From Bradyrhizobium tropiciagri (GTDB lineage Bacteria > Pseudomonadota > Alphaproteobacteria > Rhizobiales > Xanthobacteraceae): DNA of 64,000 nucleotides. Under the pieces are notes generated by a model. That model was not told the DNA's origin. It did not search any database and saw only the letters and a list, made by a program, of their open reading frames with translations. Positions 9,024 through 18,286 of this stretch are shown piece after piece. The position numbers and the translations under genes are program-made. Position 1 is the stretch's first letter; each line of letters starts with the position of its first letter. Location: NCBI RefSeq assembly GCF_018130545.1, contig NZ_JAFCKF010000002.1, positions 248,001-312,000 on the forward strand. The letters run 5' to 3'.

Positions 9024-9052
9024 AAAAGGCGCTTCCGGTGGAAGCGCCTTTT
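9024..9052. terminator. Bidirectional intrinsic terminator
   Basis: AAAAGGCGCTTCC-GGT-GGAAGCGCCTTTT is a 13-bp perfect stem with flanking A and T runs. It lies between the convergent tautomerase and GMC oxidoreductase genes and can serve both. Confidence 0.85.
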
Positions 9053-9086
9053 GCACGCCGCGATCGGAGAGATCGGCGAAGATGCG

Positions 9087-10667
9087 TTAGGCGGCGATCG
9101 CGGCGGCGGCGCGTTCGGCGATCAGGATCGTGGGCGTCTGGATGTTGCCCGAGATCATGATCGGGATCACCGAGGCGTCGGCGACGCGAAGGCCCTCGAG
9201 GCCATGGACTTTGAAGGTTTGGGAATCCACGACCGCCATCCCGTCATTGCCCATCCGACAGGTCGAGGACGCATGATACAGCGTCGTGCAATGGCCGCGG
9301 ACGTAGTCGGCGATGTCGGCGTCGCTGGTCGCCTCCACGCTCGGCGTGATCTCGTCCTCGATCAGCTCCTTCAGCGGCGACTGCGCCGCGATGCGGCGGT
9401 TGATCCGCACGCCCTCGACCAGCGTTGCGATGTCGCGGTCGCTCGGATCGGAGGAGAAATAGCGCGGATCGATCGCGGGATATTCGAGCGGATCGGCCGA
9501 GCGCAGCGTCAGCTCGCCGCGGCTGTTCGGCCGCTGCAAGGTCGAGTGCAGGGTGATGCCCGGCTTCGAGGACAGGAAGCGCACATAGTCGCGGTGCGGG
9601 CTGATGGCGCCATAGAGCTGCAAATCGGGCTCGACATCGGGGCGGCTGCGGACATGCGCGCCGGCCGCGACCCAGGGCGAGGAGCGGGGACCGCTGCGGC
9701 TGTCCTGCCACTGCTTCAGGCTGACCTCGAGGCTCTCGTCGGTCCAGGCGCCGACGCCGATCTTCTCCCTGGTGTAGAAGGTGATGGGGATGTTGATGTG
9801 GTCTTGCAGATCCTTGCCGACGCCGGGCAGATCGTGCACCGGCGTCACGCCGACGGCCTTCAGTTCATCGGCCGGGCCGACGCCCGACAGCAGCAATTGC
9901 TGCGCGGAGCCGATCGCGCCTGACGACATCACGACATCGCTCGCCGCGTGTGCGGTCTTGAGCTGGCCGTTCTCGAGATATTCGACGCCGGTGGCGCGGC
10001 CCTTCTCGATGACGACCCGGATCACGCGCACGCCGGTCTTGACCGTCAGATTGGCGCGCTCCAGCGCGGGGCGCAGATAGGCCTTGCCGGTGCCGAACCG
10101 CTCGCCCTGCTTGATCACGAACTGGAAGAAGCCGGCGCCTTCCTGGCTCGCGCCGTTGAAGTCGAGATTGTGCGCGTGGCCGGCGGCCTTGGCGGCGTCC
10201 AGCCAGCGCTGCTCATTGGGGTCGACGAAGGGCACATGGGCGACATACAGCGGGCCCTTGGTGCCGTGCATGGGGCTGTCGGTGAAGTCGGCGTTGTTTT
10301 CGAACGCGATGAAATCCGGCAGCACGTTGCGCCAGCCCCAGCCGGTGCAACCGGCCTTCTCCCAGCCGTCATAGTCGGAGGGCAGGCCGCGGATGTAGAT
10401 CATTGCATTCATCGCGCCGGAGCCGCCGATCATCTTGCCGCGCGGCCAGAACACCCGGCGGCCGCGACAGCCGGCCTGGGGCTCGGTGTAGAACCCCCAA
10501 TCGACCGCGGTGTTGAACATCGTCGGCCAGTCCGACGGGATGTCGGATGCCAGCGGCGCGGCGCGGCCCGCTTCCAGCACCAGCACCTTGCGGGTGGGAT
10601 CGGCGGACAACCGATTGGCCAGCACGCAGCCGGCCGAACCTGCGCCCACGATGATCGTATCGTACAT
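9087..10667 (-). CDS. GMC family FAD-dependent oxidoreductase (choline dehydrogenase-like)
   Basis: 526-residue flavoprotein. The N-terminal Rossmann motif GAGSAGCVLANRL binds the FAD ADP moiety, with LVLEAG as the ribose-binding acid. GGSGAMNAMIYIRG is the first GMC signature. Near the C-terminus, His465 (LYHASSTCRMG) and Asn508 (SGNIQTPT) occupy the positions of the catalytic His/Asn pair. There is no signal peptide, so it is cytoplasmic. It oxidises an alcohol to an aldehyde; the substrate is not readable and choline is only the best-known example. It is monocistronic, between two terminators. Confidence 0.92.
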   Translation of the reverse strand: MYDTIIVGAGSAGCVLANRLSADPTRKVLVLEAGRAAPLASDIPSDWPTMFNTAVDWGFYTEPQAGCRGRRVFWPRGKMIGGSGAMNAMIYIRGLPSDYDGWEKAGCTGWGWRNVLPDFIAFENNADFTDSPMHGTKGPLYVAHVPFVDPNEQRWLDAAKAAGHAHNLDFNGASQEGAGFFQFVIKQGERFGTGKAYLRPALERANLTVKTGVRVIRVVIEKGRATGVEYLENGQLKTAHAASDVVMSSGAIGSAQQLLLSGVGPADELKAVGVTPVHDLPGVGKDLQDHINIPITFYTREKIGVGAWTDESLEVSLKQWQDSRSGPRSSPWVAAGAHVRSRPDVEPDLQLYGAISPHRDYVRFLSSKPGITLHSTLQRPNSRGELTLRSADPLEYPAIDPRYFSSDPSDRDIATLVEGVRINRRIAAQSPLKELIEDEITPSVEATSDADIADYVRGHCTTLYHASSTCRMGNDGMAVVDSQTFKVHGLEGLRVADASVIPIMISGNIQTPTILIAERAAAAIAA

Positions 10668-10777
10668 CTGTCATTCCACTCCGTGAGGTCTTCAAGGTTC
10701 TCCGTGATGCTGCAATTTCTGGGCCGATGTCGCGCGCGAACGATCGTCGGTTCGTCGGATGGGTGGAGCCCAAAAAC

Positions 10778-10805
10778 AAAAGGCGCCTCCGATGGAAGCG
10801 CCTTT
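10778..10805 (-). terminator. Intrinsic terminator of glnA
   Basis: GCGCCTTT and AAAAGGCGC arms form a hairpin just downstream of the glnA stop. On the minus strand it is followed by TTTTGTTTTTG. The stem sequence closely resembles the terminator at 9024-9052. Confidence 0.8.
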
Positions 10806-10828
10806 CGCATTGGTCAGTGCTGCAAATC

Positions 10829-12238
10829 TTACAGCGAATAGTACATCTCGAACTCGACCGGGTGCGGGGTCATTTCGAAACGGGCGACCTCGGTCATCTT
10901 CAGCTCGATATAGGCGTCGATGAAGTCGTCGTCGAACACGCCGCCGTTCTTGAGGTAGGCGCGATCCTTGTCGAGGCTCTCGAGCGCCTCGCGCAGCGAA
11001 CCGCAGACGGTCGGGATCTGCTTCAGCTCTTCCTTCGGCAGATCGTAGAGGTCCTTGTCCATCGCCGGACCCGGATCGATCTTGTTCTTGATGCCGTCGA
11101 GGCCGGCCATCAGCATCGCGGCGAAGCCGAGATAGGGATTGGCCATCGGGTCGGGGAAACGCACCTCGACGCGCTTGGCCTTCGGGTTCGCCGTGTAGGG
11201 GATGCGGCAGGACGCCGAACGGTTGCGCGCGGAGTAGGCAAGCAGCACCGGAGCCTCATAGCCCGGGACCAGACGCTTGTAGGAGTTGGTCGACGGGTTG
11301 GTGAAGGCGTTGATCGACTTGGCGTGCTTGATGATGCCGCCGATGTAGTGCAGGCAGGTCTCCGACAGGTCGGCATACTTGTTGCCGGCGAAGGTCGGCT
11401 TGCCGTCCTTCCAGATCGACTGGTGGACGTGCATGCCCGAGCCGTTGTCGCCATAGACCGGCTTCGGCATGAAGGTGGCGGTCTTACCATAGATGTGGGC
11501 GACCTGGTGGATGCAGTACTTGTAGACCTGCATCTGGTCGGCCATCAGCGTCAGCGTGTCGAACTTCATGCCGAGCTCGTGCTGGGCCGAAGCGACTTCA
11601 TGGTGATGCTTCTCGACCTTGACGCCCATCTTGGCCATCGCACCGAGCATCTCGGAGCGCATGTCCTGCACCGAGTCCTGCGGCGGCACCGGGAAGTAGC
11701 CGGCCTTGGTGCGGATGCGGTGACCGAGGTTACCACCCTCATATTCGGTCGAGGAGTTGATCGGCAGCTCGGAGGAGTCGAGACGGAAGCCGGTGTTGTA
11801 GGGATCGGCCGAATAGCGCACGTCGTCGAACACGAAGAACTCGGCCTCGGGGCCGACGAACACGGTGTCGCCCACGCCCATCGACTTCACCATCGCCTCG
11901 GCCTTCTTGGCGATGCCGCGGGGGTCGCGGTTGTAGGGCTCGCCGGTGGTCGGCTCGAGCACGTCGCAGGTGATGACCATGGTGGTCTCGGCGAAGAACG
12001 GATCGATCGTCGCGGTAACCGGGTCGGGCATCAGGCACATGTCGGATTCATTGATCGCCTTCCAGCCGGCGATCGACGAGCCGTCGAACATCGTTCCCTC
12101 GGCGAAGATGTCATCGTCGATCATGCTGACGTCGAAGGTGACGTGCTGCCACTTGCCGCGCGGATCGGTGAAGCGCAGGTCGACGTATTTGACGTCGTTG
12201 TCCTTGATCGATTTCAGGACGTCTTTGGCGGTCTTCAT
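10829..12238 (-). CDS. glnA: Type I glutamine synthetase
   Basis: Catalyses ATP-dependent ligation of ammonia to glutamate and is the centre of nitrogen assimilation. At 469 residues it has the length of bacterial GSI-beta. Recognisable parts are [23 protein letters not shown], the ATP/glutamate region [10 protein letters not shown], and [10 protein letters not shown]. Tyr398 in [11 protein letters not shown] corresponds to the adenylylation site (Tyr397 in E. coli). AAGGGG precedes the ATG. It lies 150 bases downstream of glnB on the same strand, with an intervening hairpin that may lower read-through. Confidence 0.98.
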   Translation of the reverse strand: MKTAKDVLKSIKDNDVKYVDLRFTDPRGKWQHVTFDVSMIDDDIFAEGTMFDGSSIAGWKAINESDMCLMPDPVTATIDPFFAETTMVITCDVLEPTTGEPYNRDPRGIAKKAEAMVKSMGVGDTVFVGPEAEFFVFDDVRYSADPYNTGFRLDSSELPINSSTEYEGGNLGHRIRTKAGYFPVPPQDSVQDMRSEMLGAMAKMGVKVEKHHHEVASAQHELGMKFDTLTLMADQMQVYKYCIHQVAHIYGKTATFMPKPVYGDNGSGMHVHQSIWKDGKPTFAGNKYADLSETCLHYIGGIIKHAKSINAFTNPSTNSYKRLVPGYEAPVLLAYSARNRSASCRIPYTANPKAKRVEVRFPDPMANPYLGFAAMLMAGLDGIKNKIDPGPAMDKDLYDLPKEELKQIPTVCGSLREALESLDKDRAYLKNGGVFDDDFIDAYIELKMTEVARFEMTPHPVEFEMYYSL

Positions 12239-12330
12239 GAATACCCCTTTTGATGTGCGGGTCGGTTTCCAGCGGTGAGCGACGTTATTTCCGCTTTTGG
12301 CGGGTTCGTGTGACTACTCAAACGAAATCA

Positions 12331-12346
12331 GGCTGCCGAAGCAGCC
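12331..12346 (-). terminator. Hairpin between glnB and glnA
   Basis: On the minus-strand RNA this reads GGCTGC-TTCG-GCAGCC, a C(UUCG)G tetraloop stem, followed by TGATTTCG. On the plus strand it is followed by a T6 run. The U-tract in the direction of glnB-glnA transcription is poor, so partial termination (setting a glnB:glnA ratio) is the likely effect. Confidence 0.5.
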
Positions 12347-12388
12347 TTTTTTCTCTTTTGCCGTCAGAAATTCCGGATAGCACCGCCC

Positions 12389-12796
<408 letters not shown>

Positions 12797-12871
12797 TTAA
12801 GCCTTCCGGCTTGTGGCCGGAAACACGCGCAATGGTCGCATGATGCGGCCCTTGTACGCGGCTTCCTCAAA

Positions 12872-12888
12872 AGCAGGGTCTATGCCAA
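12872..12888 (-). promoter_or_regulatory. Sigma-54 (-24/-12) promoter of glnB
   Basis: On the minus strand the sequence is TTGGCATAGACCCTGCT. GG and GC are separated by exactly 10 bases, matching the TGGCAC-N5-TTGC consensus. It lies about 145 bases upstream of the glnB GTG. In B. japonicum, glnB is known to be expressed from tandem promoters, one of them NtrC/sigma-54 dependent, which fits this placement. Confidence 0.8.
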
Positions 12889-13082
12889 GTTGTTAAGGTC
12901 CCCGATTTCGGAACGTTATCAGCCTTTTAACAGGCAATCGGCTGATATCGAACCAGATGGGCTATGATATCCAAGCCTAACAAATAGGCAAATAGATCAA
13001 TCCGTATGCATTCGGTCATGAGAAGTCCCGCGAACGTCACAGGAATTGCCTCTCGAAAAGGCGAAGCGATTGAGGATTCGGC
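12889..13082. other. Intergenic region upstream of glnB and nnr
   Basis: The 355-base gap between the divergent glnB and nnr genes is comparatively AT-rich here. It holds an inverted repeat GCCTA-ACAAA-TAGGC (12975-12989) and near-repeats of GGCT..GATATC. An upstream sigma-70-type glnB promoter and the nnr promoter are expected here. I did not find a convincing canonical NtrC site (GCAC-N7-GTGC). Confidence 0.5.
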
Positions 13083-14582
13083 ATGGACGTTCTGACCACC
13101 ACCGAGATGGAGCGCGCCGACCGGCTGACCATCGCAGCCGGCACGCCCGGCTTTGCGCTGATGATGAGCGCCGGACAGGCCGTCGCTGAAGCTGCGATGG
13201 ACCTGGTCGAGGAGGGGCCGATCGTCGTGGTCGCCGGCCGCGGCAACAATGGCGGCGACGGCTTTGTCGCCGCGGCCGAACTCGCCGCGCGCGGCCGCGA
13301 GGTCTCGGTGATCCTGCTCTGCGAGCGCGACAGTCTGCAGGGCGACGCGGCGCTGGCGGCCAAGGGCTGGAAATATCCGGTGCTGCCGTTCAACCCGCAG
13401 GCGCTCGGCAAGCCGGCGCTGATCATCGACGCGTTGTTCGGTGCGGGTCTCAACCGGCCCGTGAAGGGCGATCCGCTGGAGATGATCGCGGCCATCAACG
13501 CCAACGGTACGCCGGTGCTGGCGGTCGACCTGCCGAGCGGCATCAACGGCACCACTGGTGCGGTGATGGGCGCAGCGGTGCAGGCGACCGAGACCGTCAC
13601 CTTCTTCCGCAAGAAGCCCGCGCATCTGTTGCTGCCGGGCCGGATGTATTGCGGCCGGGTCCGCGTCGCCGATATCGGAATCGATCCGCAGGTGCTCGAC
13701 GAGATCAAGCCGCTGACCGCGGAGAACGTGCCGCAGGCCTGGCGCTGGTCGTTTCCGGTGCCGCGGATCGACGGCCACAAATATGCGAGAGGGCATGCCG
13801 TCGTGGTGTCGGGCGATCTCGCCTCGACCGGCGCGGCGCGGCTCGCCGCGCGCGCAGCGTTGCGCGGCGGCGCCGGCCTCGTGACGCTGGCTTCGCCGCG
13901 CGATGCGCTCGCCGTCAACGCGGCGGCGCTGACCGCAGTGATGGTGCGCGCGGTCGACAACCCGATCCAGTTCGCCGAACTGCTCGACGACAAGCGTCTC
14001 AACGCCTGCGTGATCGGTCCCGGCGCCGGGGTCAGCGCGCGCACCCGCGACTTCGTGCACACCGCGCTGACGGCGCAGCGGCATCTGGTGCTCGACGCCG
14101 ATGCGCTGACCAGCTTTGCCGGTTCGCCGGACCGGTTGTTCGAGGCGATCAAGGCGTCCGATGGACACGGGGTAGTGCTGACCCCGCATGAGGGCGAGTT
14201 TCCGCGGCTGTTCAGCGACATCTCCAACAAGCATCCCGGCCGATCCAAGCTCGAGCGCGTGCGCGCCGCGGCCGAGCGCTCGGGCGCGGTGGTGCTGTTG
14301 AAGGGCGCCGATACCGTGATCGCTTCGCCCGACGGCCGCGCCAGCATCGCCGCCAATGCGCCGCCCTGGCTTGCCACCGCAGGTGCCGGCGACGTGCTTG
14401 CCGGCATCATCGCAGGCTTCCTGGCGCAGGGCGTCGCAGCCTTCGAGGCCGCCAGCATCGGCGTCTGGTTGCACGGCGAGGCGGCCGGCGAGGCGGGACC
14501 CGGCCTGATCGCCGAGGATCTCACCGAGGTGCTGCCGGCCGTATTCCGCCGCCTATATGACGAGTTCGGCATTGAGTATTAG
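13083..14582 (+). CDS. nnr: Bifunctional NAD(P)H-hydrate epimerase / ADP-dependent NAD(P)H-hydrate dehydratase
   Basis: Metabolite-repair enzyme (formerly YjeF) of 499 residues. It epimerises and dehydrates damaged NADHX/NADPHX back to NAD(P)H. The N-terminal epimerase domain (about 1-215) has GRGNNGGDGFVAA near residue 52 and DALFGAGLNRP. The C-terminal ribokinase-like dehydratase domain has GHAVVVSGD, VIGPGAG, LTPHEGEF and TAGAGDVLAGIIAGF near residue 436. GAGGATT precedes the ATG. The downstream GNAT gene overlaps its 3' end by 26 bases, indicating translational coupling. Confidence 0.96.
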   Translation: MDVLTTTEMERADRLTIAAGTPGFALMMSAGQAVAEAAMDLVEEGPIVVVAGRGNNGGDGFVAAAELAARGREVSVILLCERDSLQGDAALAAKGWKYPVLPFNPQALGKPALIIDALFGAGLNRPVKGDPLEMIAAINANGTPVLAVDLPSGINGTTGAVMGAAVQATETVTFFRKKPAHLLLPGRMYCGRVRVADIGIDPQVLDEIKPLTAENVPQAWRWSFPVPRIDGHKYARGHAVVVSGDLASTGAARLAARAALRGGAGLVTLASPRDALAVNAAALTAVMVRAVDNPIQFAELLDDKRLNACVIGPGAGVSARTRDFVHTALTAQRHLVLDADALTSFAGSPDRLFEAIKASDGHGVVLTPHEGEFPRLFSDISNKHPGRSKLERVRAAAERSGAVVLLKGADTVIASPDGRASIAANAPPWLATAGAGDVLAGIIAGFLAQGVAAFEAASIGVWLHGEAAGEAGPGLIAEDLTEVLPAVFRRLYDEFGIEY

Positions 14583-15030
14583 GCGGCTCGCGCTTGCCGA
14601 CATGGATGCAGCCGCGCTGGTGCATCGTGCGGCGTTCGACGATGCGTTGCCCTGGCTCGCCGGCCTGCATACGCCTGATGAAGACCGCTGGTTCTACCGC
14701 GAGCGGATGTTTGCGACCTGCACGTTATGGGGTGCGTTCGACGGCGAGGCGATGAACGGCGTGATCGCATTCCACGACGATTGGATCGAGCAACTCTACG
14801 TGCAGCCGGCCGCGCAGGGCCGCGGCATCGGTGGCGCGCTGCTCGAGATCGCGCGGCAGAACGCGGACCGTCTGCAACTCTGGACCTTCCAGCGCAACGC
14901 ACGTGCGCGCCACTTCTACGAGGCGCGAGGGTTCGCGCCGGTCGAGGAGACCGACGGCCGTCGCAATGAGGAGAAGGAGCCGGACGTGCGCTATCTCTGG
15001 ATTCGTGCGGCCGGGCGCTCGCCGGCTTAA
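14557..15030 (+). CDS. GNAT family N-acetyltransferase
   Basis: 157 residues with the acetyl-CoA-binding core: IEQLYVQPAAQGRGIGGALLEIA (motif A with the Q/R-x-x-G-x-G/A loop), followed by LWTFQRNARARHFYEARGF. It probably transfers an acetyl group to an amine of a small molecule or protein; the substrate is unknown. It starts inside the 3' end of nnr (26-base overlap), so the two are co-transcribed. A TTG at 14572 is an alternative start. Confidence 0.88.
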   Translation: MTSSALSIRRLALADMDAAALVHRAAFDDALPWLAGLHTPDEDRWFYRERMFATCTLWGAFDGEAMNGVIAFHDDWIEQLYVQPAAQGRGIGGALLEIARQNADRLQLWTFQRNARARHFYEARGFAPVEETDGRRNEEKEPDVRYLWIRAAGRSPA

Positions 15031-15038
15031 CCGGACCT

Positions 15039-15440
15039 CTAGAAATGAGGAACCACTTCGACGCTCGCCTTGAGCACCGCTGAAGCCGGCGAACCGTTCA
15101 TCAGCTCGTAGGAAAATCGCGTCTCGAAATAGTCGGCGCCGAGGAAGCCCTTGTGAGGGCTGTAAGCGGTGCTGGTCTCATTGTCAGCCCAGTATTTTCC
15201 GCGCTTGGGGCTGACGAGAATCGTCTGGGGACGCATCGGACCCAAAGAGCCGTAGTGGATCCGGCATTCATGATCTTGCAGCACGATAATCTTGGCAACG
15301 ACCGTGCAGCCCGGGCAGAGACTGATCCGCGGGACACGGCAATTCGGGTTGAAGCCCCCGCGCGCCTCGGCCACGTCGGCCGCTGAAACCGACAGGACGA
15401 GCAGCGAGAGGCAAAAGATGAGGAGTGAGGTTCGAGACAT
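15039..15440 (-). CDS. Secreted hypothetical protein, cysteine-containing
   Basis: 133 residues. The N-terminus (MSRTSLLIFCLSLLVLSVSA) is a clear Sec signal peptide with likely cleavage near AEARG. The mature part has cysteines in NPNCRV, SLCPGCTVV and HECRIHYG, which may form disulfides or bind metal, and a basic region PKRGKYW. I do not recognise the family. It converges with the GNAT gene with an 8-base gap between stops. Upstream, a 234-base region separates it from the divergent flavin reductase. Confidence 0.7.
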   Translation of the reverse strand: MSRTSLLIFCLSLLVLSVSAADVAEARGGFNPNCRVPRISLCPGCTVVAKIIVLQDHECRIHYGSLGPMRPQTILVSPKRGKYWADNETSTAYSPHKGFLGADYFETRFSYELMNGSPASAVLKASVEVVPHF

Positions 15441-15581
15441 CCAGTGGCTCTTGATTCATCGGCACCTTGCCCAGTCATCCTGGAACACTCCGGGGCGAGG
15501 GGCACGTTACGTTTTATTGCCCAACGCGAACCGGGATTGCTGGGTCCCTTGCGTGACGGCAGTGACCGGCATTGTTCGCCT

Positions 15582-15591
15582 GAACTGAACA
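15582..15591. promoter_or_regulatory. GAACTGAACA half-site upstream of flavin reductase
   Basis: GAACTGAACA lies 84 bases upstream of the flavin reductase start. The identical 10-mer forms the left part of the perfect palindrome at 17173-17186 in front of the LysR and CoA-ester lyase genes. A shared LysR-type regulator is the simplest explanation. Confidence 0.4.
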
Positions 15592-15674
15592 ACTGGTTAG
15601 ATATTTGCGTTTCTTCGATCGGTCCGGCTGGCCTATACGATCGCGACCGTTGCCTCTCGCCTGGACCAATTTCG

Positions 15675-16229
15675 ATGAACGCACCGAGCAGTCTGCTTTC
15701 TACCACCGAGCGAACGGCCACTCCGTTTCAGGGGGGCGTCGACCCGGCATCCTATCGCGCGGCGATGCGCCATCACGCTGGTGCGGTGACGATCCTGACC
15801 GCGGGCGGGCCGGGCGACAGGACCGGGATGACGGCGACATCGGTGTGCTCGCTGTCGGACACGCCGCCGCGGCTGATCGCCTGCGTCAACCGCTCGGCGA
15901 GCGCGCATGGCCTGATCCGGCGCACGGCCGCATTCGGCGTCAACATGCTGCATGCCGACCAGGCCGAACTCGCCAATGTGTTCGCGGGGCGCCGTGGCAT
16001 CGAGCGCGACGATCGCTTCAGGGAAGGCGACGGCTGGCTGTCGCTTGCAACGGGCACGCCGATCCTCAAGGACGCGCTGATCGGGCTCGACTGCGAACTG
16101 ATCGACGAGCACGCGCATGACACCCATTCGATCTTCGTCGGCGCGGTCCGCGCGATGCATCTGCGTGAGGGGGAGACGCCGCTGATCTATTCTGGCGGCG
16201 CATTTCGCGCGCTCGCTCCGGCGCGATGA
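15675..16229 (+). CDS. Flavin reductase-like domain protein (FMN reductase component)
   Basis: 184 residues from the ATG at 15675 (MNAPSSLLSTTERT). The longer frame to 15444 lacks coding character. The sequence fits the flavin-reductase/FMN-binding split-barrel family: YRAAMRHHAGAVTILTAGGPGDRTGMTATSVCSLSDTPPRLIACVNRSA, then FGVNMLHADQAELANVFAG. Such proteins use NAD(P)H to reduce free FMN for a partner monooxygenase. An NtaA-type FMN monooxygenase lies about 3.3 kb downstream and is the obvious partner. It converges with the LysR gene with a 15-base gap. Confidence 0.9.
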   Translation: MNAPSSLLSTTERTATPFQGGVDPASYRAAMRHHAGAVTILTAGGPGDRTGMTATSVCSLSDTPPRLIACVNRSASAHGLIRRTAAFGVNMLHADQAELANVFAGRRGIERDDRFREGDGWLSLATGTPILKDALIGLDCELIDEHAHDTHSIFVGAVRAMHLREGETPLIYSGGAFRALAPAR

Positions 16230-16244
16230 GTGACGGCGGACGGC

Positions 16245-17144
16245 TCAGGGACGCGGCTTGAGGAACTTGTGAATCACCGACGTCAGCGCGCTGGCGGCCG
16301 GCGAGAATGACTGGCCCCGCAGTGAGACGATGCAGACGGTGCGCTCCAGCGTCGGGTTGACGATCGGCAGTGCCTGCATGGTCTTTTTGATCGGTCGCGG
16401 CAAGGCGACTTTCGGCAGGATGCCGACGCCGAGGCCGGCGCCGGCCAGCGCGGCCAGCGTGTAGCTGTGCTCGACCTCGAACTTGATCTTCATTTGAAGG
16501 TTGCGCACCGCGAGCGCGCGCTCCAGCATCGAGCGCAGCGCCGCCGATTTGGAGTTGAGCAGGATCGGGTAGGCGGACAGTTCGGCGAGATCGACCGAGT
16601 TGCGCTTGCGAAACGGGAACGCCCTTGTCGCCAGAGCATAGATCGGATCGTTGAACAACGGCGCAAACTGAAACTCGGTCGAGCCGTCCATTTCCGGTCC
16701 GATGCCGAAATCGGCCTCGCGGCGGCGCAGGCAGTCCAGCATATCCTCGGCCGCGAGCTCGCGCAGATTGATGTTGATGCCGGGGTAACTCGCCTGGAAG
16801 GCATGCAGCGCCTGCGGCAGGGTGGTTGCGGCGATGGTCGGAACACAGGCGAGCGACAGCGTGCCGCGCTGGATGTCGATCACCTCGCGGATCTCGCGCA
16901 GACCGTTGTCCCATTCGCCGAGCGCGCGTCGCGCATGCGTCAGCAGCTGCAATCCTTCCGCGGTCAGTTCGACGCGCCGCGTGGTGCGGTGAAACAGCGC
17001 GGCGCCGACCTGGTCCTCCAGCAGCTTGATCTGCATGCTGACCGCGGATTGCGAGCGGTTGAGCTGCTCGGAGGCCTGGCGAAAGCTCTTGTTCTCGGCA
17101 ACCGCAATGAACATGTGGAGCAGCTTGAAATTGATCTGCGACAT
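16245..17144 (-). CDS. LysR family transcriptional regulator
   Basis: 299 residues, typical length. The N-terminal winged helix-turn-helix is LLHMFIAVAENKSFRQASEQLNRSQSAVSMQIKLLEDQVGAALFHRTTRRVELT, and the C-terminal part is a periplasmic-binding-like effector domain. It is divergent from the CoA-ester lyase gene and lies between two arms of a catabolic cluster. A perfect palindrome sits 29 bases upstream of its start. The effector is presumably an intermediate of the encoded pathway. Confidence 0.92.
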   Translation of the reverse strand: MSQINFKLLHMFIAVAENKSFRQASEQLNRSQSAVSMQIKLLEDQVGAALFHRTTRRVELTAEGLQLLTHARRALGEWDNGLREIREVIDIQRGTLSLACVPTIAATTLPQALHAFQASYPGININLRELAAEDMLDCLRRREADFGIGPEMDGSTEFQFAPLFNDPIYALATRAFPFRKRNSVDLAELSAYPILLNSKSAALRSMLERALAVRNLQMKIKFEVEHSYTLAALAGAGLGVGILPKVALPRPIKKTMQALPIVNPTLERTVCIVSLRGQSFSPAASALTSVIHKFLKPRP

Positions 17145-17172
17145 CGTCGTGCCTCGCAGCGATTATCCCGAC

Positions 17173-17186
17173 GAACTGAACAGTTC
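17173..17186. promoter_or_regulatory. Perfect palindrome in LysR / CoA-ester lyase divergent region
   Basis: GAACTG-AA-CAGTTC has perfect 6-bp arms. It sits in the 140-base gap between the divergent LysR gene and the CoA-ester lyase gene, the classical position of a LysR autoregulatory site. Its first 10 bases recur at 15582-15591 upstream of the flavin reductase. Confidence 0.5.
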
Positions 17187-17284
17187 TTAAGATAATCTCG
17201 TTAGAAAGATCAGTGTCGGACATCTAGCATGATTGCATTGGCCGCGGGAGATGATCCTGCGGCGCGATGCAGAAAAGATGCGCC

Positions 17285-18286
17285 ATGTCCTTTACCGTCA
17301 CCAAGCCGCGCACGCGCCGCGTCCAGCGTTCCGAGCTCGCAGTTCCCGCTACCTCCACCCACTTCTTCGAGCGCGCGGCGGCGAGCGCGGCCGATTTCAT
17401 CTTCCTCGATCTCGAAGACGCGGTGGCGCCGCCGCGCAAGCCCGAGGCGCGCGAGATCGCGATCGAGGCACTGAACCGGATCGATTGGGGCAACAAGACG
17501 CTGGCGGTGCGGATCAACGGCCTCGACACCGAATGGGCGCATCGCGACATCATCGAGATCGTGAGCCGCGCGCCGCGCCTCGACCTGGTGATGGTGCCGA
17601 AAGTCGGCACCGCCTTCGACGTCCGTTTCGTCGACGCGCTGCTGACCGGGCTCGAACGCGAGTTCCCGCGCGCCAAGCCGCTCGGCATCGAGATCCTGAT
17701 CGAGACCACGCTCGGCCTCGCCAATGTCGAGGACATCGTGCAGGCGTCGGAGCGGCTGGAAGCCGTGATCTTTGGCATCGGCGATTACTCGATCGATCTG
17801 CGCACCTGCGGCGAGATCATCGGCGCGTCCGATCCGCGCTATGCGGTGCTCACGGATGCTGACGAGCGCGGCGCGCGCCAGGTCCACTGGAACGATCAGT
17901 GGCACTTTGCGCTGGCTCGCATCGCCAATGCCTGCCGTGCCCACGGCTTGCGCGCGATCGACGGCCCCTATGCCAATTTCGGCGATGCCGCGGGCTTTCG
18001 CGCCAGCGCCGCGCGGGCGGCCGCGCTCGGCTTCGAAGGCAAATGGGCGATCCATCCCTCGCAGCTCGAGACCGCTAACGAGGTGTTCTCGCCGACCGCG
18101 CGGGAGATCGGCTGGGCGCGCGAGATCACGGCCAAAATTCAATCGGCGAGCGCCGGCGGCGACGGCGCCTTCGGGCAGGATGGCGTGCTGATCGACCTTG
18201 CGGTGCTGAAGCGCGCGCAGGCGATCATCGACCGTCACGAGGCGATCACGGCGGCGGGCAGGGAAGGGGCACGCAATGTCGCATGA
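17285..18286 (+). CDS. HpcH/HpaI aldolase / citrate lyase beta-like CoA-ester lyase
   Basis: 333 residues from the ATG at 17285; an in-frame ATG 18 bases upstream is less likely. It resembles the CitE/malyl-CoA lyase family: RRVQRSELAVPATS, FIFLDLEDAVAPPRKPEAR (metal and CoA-ester binding), VPKVGT, EILIETTLGLANVEDI (metal-binding Glu), IGDYSIDL and WAIHPSQLE. It probably cleaves or forms a 3-hydroxyacyl-CoA C-C bond with Mg2+. It is the first gene of a four-gene + strand operon, and the next start overlaps it by 11 bases. Confidence 0.88.
   Translation: MSFTVTKPRTRRVQRSELAVPATSTHFFERAAASAADFIFLDLEDAVAPPRKPEAREIAIEALNRIDWGNKTLAVRINGLDTEWAHRDIIEIVSRAPRLDLVMVPKVGTAFDVRFVDALLTGLEREFPRAKPLGIEILIETTLGLANVEDIVQASERLEAVIFGIGDYSIDLRTCGEIIGASDPRYAVLTDADERGARQVHWNDQWHFALARIANACRAHGLRAIDGPYANFGDAAGFRASAARAAALGFEGKWAIHPSQLETANEVFSPTAREIGWAREITAKIQSASAGGDGAFGQDGVLIDLAVLKRAQAIIDRHEAITAAGREGARNVA

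Noticed and set aside
15482-15508. GGAAC-N18-CGTT, resembling a general-stress ECF (EcfG) promoter
   Set aside because: The spacer is at the long end, the position is 170 bases from the flavin reductase start, and such a gene is not a typical stress target. It is not strong enough to list.
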